Positions 50,777 to 61,378 of a DNA stretch of 64,000 bases are shown piece after piece. The notes under the pieces were generated by a model. It worked only from the letters and a program-made list of their open reading frames with translations, ran no database searches and was not told where the DNA came from. The stretch spans positions 62,001 through 126,000 of the forward strand of contig NZ_BJXJ01000010.1 in NCBI RefSeq assembly GCF_007990935.1. Reading direction: 5' to 3'. Made by a program: the position numbers and the translations under genes. Position 1 is the stretch's first letter, and every line of letters begins with the position of its first letter. The DNA comes from Vibrio sagamiensis NBRC 104589. Its GTDB lineage: Bacteria > Pseudomonadota > Gammaproteobacteria > Enterobacterales > Vibrionaceae.

Positions 50777-52699
50777 GTGAGAATCAAGTTGGAAAAAACA
50801 ACAAAATTAGACCGCATCAGAGCGGACTACAACGTACATTACTGGAGCCAGGGTTTTTATGGCATTGATAATCAAGGGGAGGTTTACGTCTCTCCTCGTG
50901 GTGATTATCCTCATCAAATTCCTTTTAGCGCTATTGTCGACAAACTAGAAAGTAAGCATTTAAACCTGCCCGTTTTAGTACGTTTTCCACAAATCGTACA
51001 CCAACGCGTGCACAGTATTTGTCAAGCTTTCAACCAAGCAATTGAAGAGTACCAGTACTCAAATCAGTATCTTCTGGTGTATCCAATTAAAGTCAATCAA
51101 CAAAAGGAAGTTGTTGATGAAATTTTAGCCAGCCAAGCACAGCTGGAAACCAAGCAATTAGGGTTGGAAGCGGGTAGCAAACCGGAGTTACTGGCAGTTC
51201 TCGCTCTTGCTCAGCAAGCCAGCTCTGTGATCGTTTGTAATGGATACAAAGATCGAGAGTACGTTCGTCTTGCTCTAATAGGGGAAAAGCTTGGCCATAA
51301 GGTTTTTATCGTGCTTGAAAAGCTGACTGAGCTTGATTTGGTTCTACAAGAAGCAAAAAGTTTAGGTGTCACGCCTCGACTTGGTCTTCGCATTCGCTTA
51401 GCTTCTCAAGGCGCAGGAAAATGGCAAGCTAGCGGAGGTGAAAAGTCAAAATTTGGCCTTTCCGCCTCACAAGTTTTAAATGTGATTCAACGCTTAAAGC
51501 AAGAAAAGTTGCTCCACACGATGCAGTTAGTCCATTTCCATTTAGGCTCACAAATGGCCAACATTCGTGATGTCAGAAATGGTGTCAACGAATCTGCGCG
51601 CTTTTATTGTGAGTTACGCGCTATTGGTGCACAAATCGATTATTTTGATGTCGGAGGTGGTCTGGCTGTGGATTATGATGGTACTCGCAGTCAATCGTCC
51701 AATTCTATGAACTATGGCCTCGCAGAATACGCTCGCAACATTGTTCAGACTATCGGGGATGTTTGCCAACAATACGAACAGCCCATGCCTGTGATCATTT
51801 CAGAGTCAGGACGTTCTTTGACTGCTCACCATGCGGTTTTAATCTCTAATGTTATCGGTACGGAAACTTACCAACCAGAAGCCGTTTGTGAGCCAGCCAT
51901 CGATGATCCGATTTTGCTGCAAAATATGTGGCGTAACTGGCAAAACTTACAAGATGGCTCTGACGCACGAGCCCTTATCGAGCTTTATAACGATACACAA
52001 AGTGATTTATCCGAAGTGCATTCACAATTTGCCACCGGAGTACTAAACCTAGAGCAGCGAGCGTGGGCAGAACAGTTGTCACTGCGAATCTACTTCGAGC
52101 TCAGCACAAAAATGAGTACCAAAAATCGTTTTCATCGACCCATTTTAGATGAGTTGAGTGAACGTCTCGCTGATAAATTTTTTGTCAATTTTTCTCTTTT
52201 TCAATCTCTACCTGATGCATGGGGAATTGATCAGGTCTTTCCCGTTCTTCCTCTCTCTGGACTTGGGGAATCAGAAGAGCGTCGGGCCGTTATGCTTGAT
52301 ATCACCTGTGATTCTGATGGTGCCATTGATAACTATGTTGATGGGCAAGGCATAGAAACGACCCTACCCGTTCCAGCCTGGAGTAAAGACAAGCCTTATC
52401 TCATCGGTTTTTTTCTCGTTGGCGCCTACCAAGAAATCCTTGGCGATATGCACAACCTATTTGGCGATACTCATAGCGCTGTTATTCATGTTGATGAACA
52501 GGGTCAGTTTGAAGTCAGTTATATCAATGAAGGAGATAGCGTTGAAGACATGATGCGTTATGTCCACATCGATGTCGCTGCTATTCGTGACAATTACAAT
52601 CAATTGGTTTCAGAGCGAGTTGAAGCCGGTGAACAGCAATCCATTCTTGCTGAGTTAGAGCAAGGGTTAGCTGGCTATACCTATTTAGAGGATTTTTAA
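50777..52699 (+). CDS. speA: biosynthetic arginine decarboxylase
   Basis: 640 residues with a GTG start ([26 protein letters not shown]). The N-terminus aligns with Vibrio SpeA from the start, so GTG is kept although the GAGG site is distant. PLP-binding segments of the fold-type III decarboxylases are visible: [17 protein letters not shown] (Schiff-base Lys), [21 protein letters not shown] and [12 protein letters not shown]. It converts arginine to agmatine, first step of putrescine synthesis. speB follows after one base, so the pair is translationally coupled. Confidence 0.95.
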   Translation: MRIKLEKTTKLDRIRADYNVHYWSQGFYGIDNQGEVYVSPRGDYPHQIPFSAIVDKLESKHLNLPVLVRFPQIVHQRVHSICQAFNQAIEEYQYSNQYLLVYPIKVNQQKEVVDEILASQAQLETKQLGLEAGSKPELLAVLALAQQASSVIVCNGYKDREYVRLALIGEKLGHKVFIVLEKLTELDLVLQEAKSLGVTPRLGLRIRLASQGAGKWQASGGEKSKFGLSASQVLNVIQRLKQEKLLHTMQLVHFHLGSQMANIRDVRNGVNESARFYCELRAIGAQIDYFDVGGGLAVDYDGTRSQSSNSMNYGLAEYARNIVQTIGDVCQQYEQPMPVIISESGRSLTAHHAVLISNVIGTETYQPEAVCEPAIDDPILLQNMWRNWQNLQDGSDARALIELYNDTQSDLSEVHSQFATGVLNLEQRAWAEQLSLRIYFELSTKMSTKNRFHRPILDELSERLADKFFVNFSLFQSLPDAWGIDQVFPVLPLSGLGESEERRAVMLDITCDSDGAIDNYVDGQGIETTLPVPAWSKDKPYLIGFFLVGAYQEILGDMHNLFGDTHSAVIHVDEQGQFEVSYINEGDSVEDMMRYVHIDVAAIRDNYNQLVSERVEAGEQQSILAELEQGLAGYTYLEDF

Positions 52700-52700
52700 T

Positions 52701-53621
52701 ATGAATGATTTGTTTACAAAGACTGATTATTCGCTTTATTCGAACTCGATGTCGTTTCTACGTTTACCTTACATTAAAAACCCAGTCGCGACACAAGCCG
52801 ATGTTGTCATACTTGGCGTCCCCCTTGATATGGCCACTTCTGGCAGATCTGGCGCACGCATGGGACCCGACGCGATTCGAAGGGCATCCGTTAACCTCGC
52901 TTGGGAAGGTAAAAAGTTCCCGTGGGATTTTAACCTACTTGATAAACTGAAAATCGTAGATGCTGGCGATCTTGTCTTCGATTGCGGTGATGCTGAAGAT
53001 TTCACTTACCGTCTGGAGGCCGCGACTAGTGAAATTCTCAAAAGTGGTAAAACCATGTTAGCGTTAGGTGGGGATCATTTTATCACCTTACCGATACTAC
53101 GTGCTTATGCTAAACATCATGGTCAAATGGCATTAGTTCATTTTGATGCTCACACGGATACCTACGCCAACGGCAGCTCCTACGACCATGGCACAATGTT
53201 TTACCATGCACCAAAAGAAGGTCTTATTTCTGAAAAACACTCCATACAGATTGGGATCAGAACCGAGTATAAGCAGCAAGATCATGGTTTTCATGTGCTT
53301 AATGCCATGCAAGCGAATGACATGCCAGTCAACGAAATCGTTGCAGAAATCCAACGCACAGTAGGTGACAAGCCAGTTTATGTCACTTTTGATATTGACT
53401 GCTTAGATCCTGCTTTTGCCCCAGGCACCGGAACGCCTGTTTTAGGTGGATTAAACTCTGATAAAATCCTCAAAATCATTCGTGGTCTTGCTGGGATGAA
53501 TATCGTTGGAATGGACGTCGTAGAAGTCTCCCCTCCCTACGACAATAGCGATGTAACGGCCCTCGCTGGTGCCACCATTGCTCTGGAACTCTTGTATGCT
53601 TATTCTGTAGGTAGAGAATAA
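52701..53621 (+). CDS. speB: agmatinase
   Basis: 306 residues. Ureohydrolase metal ligands are all visible: [18 protein letters not shown] and [19 protein letters not shown], which together bind two Mn2+. It hydrolyses agmatine to putrescine and urea. It begins one base after the speA stop; the two make a complete arginine-to-putrescine route. A hairpin terminator lies at 53655. Confidence 0.95.
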   Translation: MNDLFTKTDYSLYSNSMSFLRLPYIKNPVATQADVVILGVPLDMATSGRSGARMGPDAIRRASVNLAWEGKKFPWDFNLLDKLKIVDAGDLVFDCGDAEDFTYRLEAATSEILKSGKTMLALGGDHFITLPILRAYAKHHGQMALVHFDAHTDTYANGSSYDHGTMFYHAPKEGLISEKHSIQIGIRTEYKQQDHGFHVLNAMQANDMPVNEIVAEIQRTVGDKPVYVTFDIDCLDPAFAPGTGTPVLGGLNSDKILKIIRGLAGMNIVGMDVVEVSPPYDNSDVTALAGATIALELLYAYSVGRE

Positions 53622-53654
53622 ATACCGAGAGCTCAGGTACCTTACTCAATCAGA

Positions 53655-53674
53655 GGGGACTTAGGTTCCCTTTT
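53655..53674 (+). terminator. terminator of speA-speB
   Basis: GGGGAC-TTAG-GTTCCC followed by TTTT, 33 bases after the speB stop. The stem includes one G-T pair. Confidence 0.6.
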
Positions 53675-53888
53675 CACCTCAAAGCCCACCCAAAATTCTA
53701 TTAGTTTTTCTAATCCTTGTGTAGAGTATTTTTCTTGCTTAGAGTCACAAAACGTTGTTGCTAATATGGTCATCAATCTCTAATATCTCGCGCTCATGCT
53801 AATTAGCCATAGATTTATAACTAGATATGGTTGCTTTTGCATAAATCATCGTTCTTTATGACTGCCTGATATTTGGAGAAATACATTA

Positions 53889-55094
53889 ATGTCTGCCTCA
53901 TTCCCATTAGCGAAACTTACCTTTCTCATCGCTATTTTGACCGCTGTTGGTCAGCTGACACAAACCATGTACGTCCCATCTATTGGTTATATGGCCGGTG
54001 AATTTTCAGTCTCAGCGTCAACCCTTCAGGCGGTGATGGCATGTTATTTAATTCCCTACGGCTTTTCTCAGTTTATTTATGGACCGTTATCGGATCGCAT
54101 TGGACGCAAACCTATCATTATTGTCGGCCTGTTAATCTATGTTGTTGGAACATTGATTGCGTTATTTGCCCATCAGTATGAATGGTTTCTTGCAGGTAGC
54201 TTTGTGCAGGGGCTCGGCATCGGCTGCGGAGGTGCCATGTCACGTACTTTGACTCGTGACTGCTTTGAAGGTACAGAGTTACATCGAGCAAACAGCCTGA
54301 TCAGCATGTGTGTTATTTTTTCACCTTTGATCGCTCCCGTACTAGGTGGGTTCCTGACAGAAGAGTTTGGTTGGCGCTCCAGTTATTTATTTCTGTCGCT
54401 CTTTGCGATTGCGGTAACGATCACCATGATGACCAGCATGGTGGAAACCTTGCCAAAGGAAAAACGCCAAGTCGAATCTGTAACAAAAAGCTATCGCTTC
54501 GTCCTAGCTGATAAGCGTTTTCAAGGATTTTTACTCGTCCTTGTAGCTACTTTTTCAGGTGTTGCCGTATTTGAAGCCGCTGCCGGCGTCCTACTCGGAG
54601 GAGTATTGGGCTTACCCGCAACAACCGTGAGTATTTTATTTGTGTTACCCATTCCGGGCTACCTTGTCGGTGCTGGACTTTCTAGCTATTTAGCGCAACG
54701 TTACTCTGAGCGTCTATCTCTTAACGTAGGGCTAGGTGCTATCTTTGTTGGCTCTGCAATTGTTTTGGCTCCTGGTCTAATTGAAGCAACTTCCGCTGCC
54801 GCTCTTGTTGGGGGAGCAACATTGTACTTTTTAGGTGCAGGGATCTTATTCCCAGCCGCGACAACAGGTGCGTTATCTCCTTTCCCACTTCATGCGGGAA
54901 CAGGCGGTGCAATTTTAGGTGGGATGCAGAATCTTGGCGCAGGATTGGTGACCTTATTAGCTTCAATGTTTCCAACTCAAGATCAGTTACCGCTTGGGTG
55001 CTTAATGATGGCAATGTCGCTCGTCGTTTTATTTGGCCTACGCTGGATACAACGTCAGCAAGTTCAAACCAACCAAGCAGCATTAACGATTTAA
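53889..55094 (+). CDS. emrD: EmrD-like MFS drug efflux transporter
   Basis: 401 residues with about 12 membrane helices and no signal peptide. The DHA1 (Bcr/CflA/EmrD) signatures are present: QTMYVPSIGYMAGEFSVS, the loop motif GPLSDRIGRKPIIIVG and QGLGIGCGGAMSRTLTRDCFEG. It uses the proton gradient to export drugs or other amphipathic compounds across the inner membrane. EmrD rather than Bcr is favoured by the TRD/CFEG segment and overall length. GGAG precedes the ATG. It ends just before a dispersed hairpin repeat. Confidence 0.85.
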   Translation: MSASFPLAKLTFLIAILTAVGQLTQTMYVPSIGYMAGEFSVSASTLQAVMACYLIPYGFSQFIYGPLSDRIGRKPIIIVGLLIYVVGTLIALFAHQYEWFLAGSFVQGLGIGCGGAMSRTLTRDCFEGTELHRANSLISMCVIFSPLIAPVLGGFLTEEFGWRSSYLFLSLFAIAVTITMMTSMVETLPKEKRQVESVTKSYRFVLADKRFQGFLLVLVATFSGVAVFEAAAGVLLGGVLGLPATTVSILFVLPIPGYLVGAGLSSYLAQRYSERLSLNVGLGAIFVGSAIVLAPGLIEATSAAALVGGATLYFLGAGILFPAATTGALSPFPLHAGTGGAILGGMQNLGAGLVTLLASMFPTQDQLPLGCLMMAMSLVVLFGLRWIQRQQVQTNQAALTI

Positions 55095-55099
55095 ACCAC

Positions 55100-55132
55100 T
55101 ATACCCGAGCAGCCTCAGGATGCTTGGGTATA
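55100..55132. repeat. dispersed CCC(A/G)AG hairpin repeat after emrD
   Basis: TATACCCGAGCA-GCCTCAGGA-TGCTTGGGTATA, a 12-bp stem with one G-T pair, six bases past the emrD stop. It is the clearest hairpin of this repeat family and probably forms the 3' end of the emrD mRNA. Confidence 0.75.
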
Positions 55133-55294
55133 AACGAAATAGACAAAAAGAGACGAAAAGCCAGTTTAACCTTCTCCATTTCCGCTCACTGCGAATCAAT
55201 TCCTTCTTTATACCTCATTTGCCATTATTAACATTTAAATAAGCCATCAAACTTTGTTAAAAAAATGTAAAACTCAAGCCACAAGGATACCCCA

Positions 55295-57463
55295 ATGCGT
55301 TTTACTTTTCTTTCGATCGCTATTTCGACCATACTGGTCACTGGATGTAATAATAATAACGGAGTTCAAACCATGAGCCCTGCTTCTCAAGCGCAAATCA
55401 CTGCTCAAGCGACATCGGCCCCCGTCGCCAAAAAAGAACCCTATCCCATGACCATACATGGCGATACTCGTATCGATGATTACTATTGGATGCGTGATGA
55501 TCAACGCCAGGATCCAGAGGTATTGGGACACTTACAAAAAGAAAATCAATATGTCGAGACCGTTTTAAAGCACACAGAACCATTACAAGAAAGCTTGTTT
55601 GAAGAGCTCAAAGGTCGTATTGCAAAAGATGACAGCTCGGTGCCAGTCCGTGAAGGAAAGTATTTTTACTCCAGTGAAGTGACGGGAGACAACGAGTATA
55701 GAACCTACCTGCGTTCTATCGATGCTCAAGGTACCGACAAACAGGTTATCTTAGATGTCAATCAATTGGCAAAAGGTCATGATTTTTTCAGCATTGGCGA
55801 CCTTTACATTAGCCCAAACAGTCACCTCTTAGCCTATGGCGAAGATACTTTGAGTCGTCGTATTTACACAATCAAGATCAAAGATCTCACAACAGGTGAG
55901 TATCTAAAAGATGAAATCCATAATGCAGCGAGCTCAATCGCTTGGCAAAACGATAACCAAGCCTTCTATTACATAAAGAAAGATCTTGAAACATTACTGG
56001 GCTATCAAGTCTATCGCCACCAGCTAGGTACGCCACAAAGCGACGATCAACTGATTTATGAAGAAAAAAATAACGCCTTCTATACCGACTTAAGTAAAAG
56101 TAAAGATGGGCAAGAAGTTTACATTTGGCATTCCAGCACTGAAACAAGCGGAGTGTCGGTCATCGATGCGAATAATCCAGATGCCCAAGCTAAGATTTTC
56201 TACCCTCTAGAAAATGGGGTTGAGTACAGCGTAGCCAAACTTGGCGACTGGTACTACATCTTAACGAATGATAAAGCAGTCAATTTCCGCTTGATGAAAG
56301 TCGCCAAAGACCAAGTTCAAGATCGTTCTAAATGGGTTGATGTGATCCCTGCAAATAGTGATGTTCAATTGGTTGACTTCACTCTACTGAATGATCACTT
56401 AGTGTATGAACAGCGAAGTAATGGCCTATCTAAGATCACCATTCGCCAACTTTCTACTGGAAAAGATTACCCACTCGATTTTAATGATTCAGCGTTTACT
56501 GCCTACTTAACGGGTAATTATGAACTGGATAATCCATACGTTAGAGTGTATTACAGCAGTTTAACGACTCCGGGAACTTACTACGATTTCGATCTGCAAA
56601 CACATAAGTCAGAAATCGTTAAACAAACCCCAGTTCTAGGAGATTTTAAGGCCAGTAATTACCACTCAGAACGTATTATGCTGCCAGCTAGAGATGGAAA
56701 ACTGATTCCTGTTTCTTTGGTGTATCGTAAAAATTTATTTAACAAAAATGGAACCAACCCCATTTATCAATATGGCTATGGCTCCTACGGCTCAACTATT
56801 GACCCATCATTTCGTTCATCTCGTTTAAGTTTACTAGATCGAGGCTTTGTATTTGTTATTGCTCATATTCGAGGTTCAGAGATGCTTGGCCGACCATGGT
56901 ATGAAGATGGTAAAAAATTAACCAAAAAAAATACCTTCAACGACTTCATTGATGTCACTAAAGCATTGGTTACAGAAGGTTATGGTGCAAAAGATAAAGT
57001 GTTCGCTGTCGGACGCTCTGCTGGTGGTTTATTAATGGGAGCAATAGTTAATCAAGCTCCAGATCTGTACCGCGGCATCGCTGCTCACGTTCCATTTGTA
57101 GATGCAGTCACTACCATGCTGGATGAAAGCATCCCCTTAACGACCAATGAATACGACGAATGGGGTAATCCTAACGATGTACAATATTATGATTACATAC
57201 TGAGCTATTCCCCTTACGATAACGTCACAGCACAAAATTATCCCAATATTTTAGTCACTACAGGCCTCCATGATTCACAAGTACAGTACTTTGAGCCCAT
57301 GAAATGGGTCGCCAAGTTGCGCGAACTAAAAACCGATAATAATGTTCTGTTGTTCAAAACTGATATGGAAGCTGGGCATGGCGGTGCATCTGGTCGCTTT
57401 GAACACTTGAAAGAAGACGCGTTAGAGTATGCTTTCTTCTTAGACTTACTCGAAACCAAGTAG
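55295..57463 (+). CDS. lipoprotein S9A oligopeptidase (oligopeptidase B type)
   Basis: 722 residues. The signal peptide ends with the lipobox LVTGC, so the enzyme is anchored to an envelope membrane, unlike cytoplasmic PtrB. A beta-propeller (~65-420; DDYYWMRDDQRQDPEVLGHL, EVTGDNEYRTYLR) gates the catalytic domain (~450-722). The triad is Ser ~575 in VGRSAGGLLMG, Asp ~660 in TGLHDSQVQYFEP and His ~695 in EAGHGGASGR. It should cut short peptides, in oligopeptidase B after Arg or Lys; FVDAVTTMLDESIPLTTNEYDEWGNP is typical of that subgroup. It likely handles peptides in the periplasm or at the surface. A terminator follows at 57506. Confidence 0.9.
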   Translation: MRFTFLSIAISTILVTGCNNNNGVQTMSPASQAQITAQATSAPVAKKEPYPMTIHGDTRIDDYYWMRDDQRQDPEVLGHLQKENQYVETVLKHTEPLQESLFEELKGRIAKDDSSVPVREGKYFYSSEVTGDNEYRTYLRSIDAQGTDKQVILDVNQLAKGHDFFSIGDLYISPNSHLLAYGEDTLSRRIYTIKIKDLTTGEYLKDEIHNAASSIAWQNDNQAFYYIKKDLETLLGYQVYRHQLGTPQSDDQLIYEEKNNAFYTDLSKSKDGQEVYIWHSSTETSGVSVIDANNPDAQAKIFYPLENGVEYSVAKLGDWYYILTNDKAVNFRLMKVAKDQVQDRSKWVDVIPANSDVQLVDFTLLNDHLVYEQRSNGLSKITIRQLSTGKDYPLDFNDSAFTAYLTGNYELDNPYVRVYYSSLTTPGTYYDFDLQTHKSEIVKQTPVLGDFKASNYHSERIMLPARDGKLIPVSLVYRKNLFNKNGTNPIYQYGYGSYGSTIDPSFRSSRLSLLDRGFVFVIAHIRGSEMLGRPWYEDGKKLTKKNTFNDFIDVTKALVTEGYGAKDKVFAVGRSAGGLLMGAIVNQAPDLYRGIAAHVPFVDAVTTMLDESIPLTTNEYDEWGNPNDVQYYDYILSYSPYDNVTAQNYPNILVTTGLHDSQVQYFEPMKWVAKLRELKTDNNVLLFKTDMEAGHGGASGRFEHLKEDALEYAFFLDLLETK

Positions 57464-57505
57464 CTAAAGCAATTTTATTATTCTCAAATACTAGCTTAAA
57501 TCCTT

Positions 57506-57529
57506 TGCCCGTTAATTACGGGCATTTTT
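57506..57529 (+). terminator. terminator of the oligopeptidase gene
   Basis: TGCCCGT-TAATT-ACGGGCA followed by TTTTT, 43 bases after the stop codon. Confidence 0.9.
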
Positions 57530-57586
57530 ACAAGCTGCAAAAGTGGACAAATATAGAAATTAAGGCAGAACTAAGCCTAGCTTTAA

Positions 57587-57618
57587 TAAAAAAGCGCCCA
57601 CTAAAAAGTGTGCGCTTA
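57587..57618 (-). terminator. terminator of the porin gene
   Basis: On the minus strand AAGCGCACACT...AGTGGGCGCTTTTTT: a GC-rich stem with a T-run, about 30 bases after the porin stop. Confidence 0.85.
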
Positions 57619-57648
57619 AAGTCGGTGTTTCTTAGTTTGGTGAGTTAC

Positions 57649-58665
57649 TTAGAAGTAGTAGCGACCACCTAATGTCCACATATCATTGTCAGGAGTACCG
57701 TAGTCATTATTGAGATCGAACTGATAGCCCGCAAAGCCTAAGAAAGAAGGTGTGAATGCGTATTCAGTCTGGAGTGCTGCATGGCTATAAATTGTTTTAC
57801 TTTCAGAATGATTATCGACAGACTCATAGTTCACGATGAAATTCCAGTCATTGACACCATAAGCCAATAGGCCTTCTACTTGACGAGTTTTGTTAATACC
57901 CATATAGAAATTTTTATTCATGCCGTAGACTAAGGCAGCATAGAGTCCTGCACCATATTCACCATAATCTGCTGAAACAATATGGGAAGTTGCATTTTCA
58001 GACGCTGATACAAAGCTTACGTCACCACCACTGTAAGCGTAGCCCAAACCAAAGCCAGCGATTTCAGTACTTAGAGCAACTTGAGCACGGCTATCATATT
58101 CAACAAGTAAGTCTGTTGGACCAGCGATGTCTAAAACCCCATTATGCTTTCCTTGCCAGCCTAAACCTAAATTAACAGCAAAGTCTTGACCAAGTTCAAA
58201 AGTTTTACGGTAGCTTAACATTCTATCTGCACGGCCTGTGCCTAAGCTGCCGTGGTTGGGGTAAAGAAATTCGTTTGCATATGCAATTGGTAAATCCGCT
58301 ATGCCAGCAACATCGTAGTATGGTGACCACTGAGTACCCGCTGCAAGCATACCATATTCTTCGTGAGCTACCGCGATATAACCAAGACGAGTTGTAAACG
58401 ACTGCTCACCACCATCAAGGTAGTTAACACCCCACTCACCTTTAGCTTCTACGACAAATCCATTACCAATATCTTGTAAACCAGCAAGGTTGAGACGAGG
58501 TGAATTAGATCCGATTCCAGTTTCACCTTGATCAGAGCCGTTTAAATTGACAGAAACGTGACCACCGATGGAGATAGCAGTACCATCATTGTTGTAAATT
58601 TCTGCTGCAAATGCTTGAGAACCGACGAGAGTCGCCACTGCAATGGCTACATTTTTCATTTTCAT
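57649..58665 (-). CDS. outer-membrane porin
   Basis: 338 residues. Signal peptide MKMKNVAIAVATLVGSQAFA, then a mature barrel starting AEIYNNDGTAISIGGHVSVNLNG, and an aromatic C-terminus (WTLGGRYYF) that serves as the BAM signal. The alternating beta-strand pattern (16 strands expected) and the LGYIAVAHEEYGMLAAGTQ constriction-loop region fit the general Gram-negative trimeric porins common in Vibrio (OmpU/OmpH-like). It admits small hydrophilic solutes through the outer membrane. It is transcribed alone, with its own terminator; the 181 bases upstream are AT-rich and probably hold its promoter. Confidence 0.9.
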   Translation of the reverse strand: MKMKNVAIAVATLVGSQAFAAEIYNNDGTAISIGGHVSVNLNGSDQGETGIGSNSPRLNLAGLQDIGNGFVVEAKGEWGVNYLDGGEQSFTTRLGYIAVAHEEYGMLAAGTQWSPYYDVAGIADLPIAYANEFLYPNHGSLGTGRADRMLSYRKTFELGQDFAVNLGLGWQGKHNGVLDIAGPTDLLVEYDSRAQVALSTEIAGFGLGYAYSGGDVSFVSASENATSHIVSADYGEYGAGLYAALVYGMNKNFYMGINKTRQVEGLLAYGVNDWNFIVNYESVDNHSESKTIYSHAALQTEYAFTPSFLGFAGYQFDLNNDYGTPDNDMWTLGGRYYF

Positions 58666-58846
58666 TGTTAATATCCATATAGTTGTTTAGGTTAGTTAAT
58701 CAGGAAAACATAAGTCCCAAATAACGACTACAAGGTAGTAACGAAATGGCCATAGCACAAACCAAACATAAGCATTTTATTTCATAAAGATCGCTTTTGT
58801 GATTGAATCCATGAAAAATAAATTGAACTTTTCAATAATCAACAAA

Positions 58847-59752
58847 TTACATATAACATGTATCACACTTTAATTGCCAACGATGCAAAGGTTTCTTTTC
58901 ATTCATTCGATAGTTACCAAAACGAACAAGAGTATCAATTTCAATAATTCGTTCCTTAGGTATGAGTGCCAATAGGGACATTGACGGACGTTTATCAGTA
59001 AGTAACCATAATGATTCATTCTCCTCAAACCGTCGCTTGAGAGCTTGTTTATCCGCTTCCGTCCACTCTAGTTCGGAATTAAATTGGCGAGCAGCAACAA
59101 ACAATTGGTGACCGGATGCAAAATCTTCTAAGGCTGCACTTAATAGCACAACATCTTCGATGTTCTTATCCAGTAAAACACCTTGTTGCTGATTGATTAA
59201 TTGACGGATCTCTTTCAATAATGTCTGATGATTATGCTCTATCTTAATGGCATACTCTGGGTATATTTTTTTCAGATCTTCACCGATGATCGATGCCATT
59301 CGAATCAAATTTGTCGGATTCATCCAAACATATTTGGACAGAGCTTGCTCATCAGATTTCAACACAGCAACACCTTGAGCTCTCGGAGAGATCGCTTGAG
59401 AGGCATCGATTTCAATCATGCGAATATTGCCCTGTCGCGTATAAATAAACGTCGGATCTTGAGGCCAAACTGCCCCTAATGTAATCGCAACCGTCGCTTT
59501 CTCACCCGCTTGTTTAGCGAGCTCACGACCTTGGCCAGCAAACCAATTGACTAAACGTTCAATGCCATAACGTTTTGGCGGCAAATAGAGCGTTTCGATC
59601 CCTGTTTCTCTCATTAATTGCTCTGACAAAATGTACGTTGTGGGTATACTGGTCACGATATCTTTAGCAAAGCTCAAAGAGGGGAATAAAGTGGAAATAA
59701 ATAGAGTAGAAAGCGGTAATAAACTTCCAAACTTAATAGGGGGTATTTTCAT
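58847..59752 (-). CDS. second, divergent ZnuA-like metal-ABC binding protein
   Basis: The start at 59752 (MKIPPIKFGSLLPLSTLFIST) is chosen over the ORF end at 59860, which overlaps the permease. GTGAG lies ~10 bases upstream. 301 residues with a signal peptide. The fold matches ZnuA/TroA proteins (KYVWMNPTNLIRMASIIGEDLKKIYPEY, the WLxP/helix region), but the metal-binding His normally before W is a Tyr here, and the first NPH-type site (near LPPKRYGIERL) is also absent. It ends with CDTC. It is the last gene of the metal-ABC operon, 10 bases after the permease. It may bind a different metal or complex, or act as a chaperone. Confidence 0.75.
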   Translation of the reverse strand: MKIPPIKFGSLLPLSTLFISTLFPSLSFAKDIVTSIPTTYILSEQLMRETGIETLYLPPKRYGIERLVNWFAGQGRELAKQAGEKATVAITLGAVWPQDPTFIYTRQGNIRMIEIDASQAISPRAQGVAVLKSDEQALSKYVWMNPTNLIRMASIIGEDLKKIYPEYAIKIEHNHQTLLKEIRQLINQQQGVLLDKNIEDVVLLSAALEDFASGHQLFVAARQFNSELEWTEADKQALKRRFEENESLWLLTDKRPSMSLLALIPKERIIEIDTLVRFGNYRMNEKKPLHRWQLKCDTCYM

Positions 59753-59762
59753 ATTAATCGAC

Positions 59763-60641
59763 TCACATTTCTTTGCGTATAATTCGGTACATTGTGGCCA
59801 ACAAAAAGAACATGGCAGAAACAATGATAATGGATGCCCCTGATGGAATAGGCAGTGCAAGTTCCATAGGCAGTAAGGTTCCGGTTATACAAGCCACAGT
59901 CGCGAGAAGCGATGAAAGTAAAACGAAGCTTCCCATTCGTCGGGTTAATAATCTTGCGGTTGCACCAGGGATCAGAAGAAGAGCCCCAACCAAAACAGCA
60001 CCAATGATTTTAACCGCAGCAATCGTGACTAGCGTGATCATCATAACGAAGAGATAATCATAAAAGCGCGTATTAAAACCTCGAACTCTTGCAATATCAG
60101 GACTAATACACGTCAGTAGCATGCGGTTAAAGGTGGGTAAAACCAACAGTAATATCAACAAACAACTCAGAGCTAAAACGATGATGTCAGTATCTGTTAC
60201 CGTCAAAATAGAACCAAATAGTACATTCTCTAACATATGAATATTGATTTTTCGGGCCACGAACATCAACAGTGCCGCACCCACGGCTAAAGCCAGTGCC
60301 AAGAATACCCCAACTAATGTGTCATAGGGGACATGGGTTCTGTTACGAACAAAGTGCAACAAAAGGGCAAAAATCATACAAAAACTGAATAATCCAACAA
60401 ATGGATTTTCTGGAGGCTCACCCAACAGCACTCCAATCGCAATCCCTGTTAGAGCCGCATGACCTACCGCTTCAGAGAAAAAAGCTAAGCGTTTCGCAAT
60501 GACTAGGGTTCCTAGCCCTCCCAATAAAGGACCAAGGATACAAGCAGCGACGAGTGCATTCACCATAAAAGCATAGGCAAAGCTGTCGCTTAACCAACCC
60601 GCTTCCACACCATATAGCGCCTGTTGACGTAACCAATCCAT
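59763..60641 (-). CDS. metal ABC transporter permease (ZnuB/TroC type)
   Basis: 292 residues with about eight or nine membrane helices. FLAGGLGTLVIAKRLAFFSEAVGHAALTGIAIG-like segment (AKRLAFFSEAVGHAALTGIA) is the family hallmark, together with VGALLLIPGATARLLTRRM. It forms the channel of the metal importer in the inner membrane. Its ATG overlaps the ATPase stop (TAATG at 60641). Confidence 0.9.
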   Translation of the reverse strand: MDWLRQQALYGVEAGWLSDSFAYAFMVNALVAACILGPLLGGLGTLVIAKRLAFFSEAVGHAALTGIAIGVLLGEPPENPFVGLFSFCMIFALLLHFVRNRTHVPYDTLVGVFLALALAVGAALLMFVARKINIHMLENVLFGSILTVTDTDIIVLALSCLLILLLVLPTFNRMLLTCISPDIARVRGFNTRFYDYLFVMMITLVTIAAVKIIGAVLVGALLLIPGATARLLTRRMGSFVLLSSLLATVACITGTLLPMELALPIPSGASIIIVSAMFFLLATMYRIIRKEM

Positions 60642-61378
60642 TACGCTGCCTCCATGTTGGCAGAGTGATGATGGAAAAGAGTTTCTATACGATCGGGCCT
60701 TAATACTTCAGCACAGTTTCCAGAAGCGACGATTTGGCGATTAACGATGTGTACCTGAGCCTCCAGACGACGAACTGCAGAGATGTCATGGTGCACTGCT
60801 AGCACTGTTTGTCCTTGTGCAACAACCTCATGAATCAAGCCTTCTAGATACCTTACCCCTTGATCATCCATACCTGTTGTTGGCTCATCCAGAACAAGCA
60901 GGTCAGGATCGTCCAATAGAGCCTGTGCAAATAACACACGTTGCTGCTCACCTCCTGATAACTGCCCCATTCTACGATCATGACGGGCAGCCATTCCTAC
61001 TCGATCTAGCTGTGCCATCGCCCGTTCAAATTGCTGGGATCTTCTTTTCCAAAAAAGTGGAATTCGAGTTTGATTGAGCAAAACAAAGTCCATGACTGTC
61101 AATGGTAAGCTGGGTTCAAATACCGCACTCTGAGGAACATAACCGATGTTACCAGCCTTCTTCGTTAAACTTGCTTGTGGCCATTGCAGACAAATCTCTC
61201 CTGTGAATGAGGTAAGACCCAGTATCGAACGCAATAAAGACGTCTTGCCTCCGCCGTTCGGCCCCATGATGACATGACATTTACCTGCCTCAAAATTGGC
61301 CGAGATATCCTGTAAAATAAGGTGCTCATCATAATTTAAGCTGAGATTTTTAAGCACTACCGATGGGCCTATTGCCAT
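60641..61378 (-). CDS. metal ABC transporter ATPase (ZnuC/TroB type)
   Basis: 245 residues. Walker A GPNGGGKTSLLR, Q-loop GYVPQSAVFEPSLPLTVMD, signature LSGGEQQRVLFAQAL, Walker B LLVLDEPTTGMD and the switch His in VHHDIS are all intact. It powers metal import with the adjacent permease and binding protein. The start overlaps the end of the binding-protein gene by 10 bases. Confidence 0.93.
   Translation of the reverse strand: MAIGPSVVLKNLSLNYDEHLILQDISANFEAGKCHVIMGPNGGGKTSLLRSILGLTSFTGEICLQWPQASLTKKAGNIGYVPQSAVFEPSLPLTVMDFVLLNQTRIPLFWKRRSQQFERAMAQLDRVGMAARHDRRMGQLSGGEQQRVLFAQALLDDPDLLVLDEPTTGMDDQGVRYLEGLIHEVVAQGQTVLAVHHDISAVRRLEAQVHIVNRQIVASGNCAEVLRPDRIETLFHHHSANMEAA

Noticed and set aside
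50755-50778. An ATG 22 bases before the speA start with GAGG next to it
   Set aside because: It is in a different frame from SpeA and soon stops; the GTG at 50777 gives the N-terminus expected for Vibrio SpeA.
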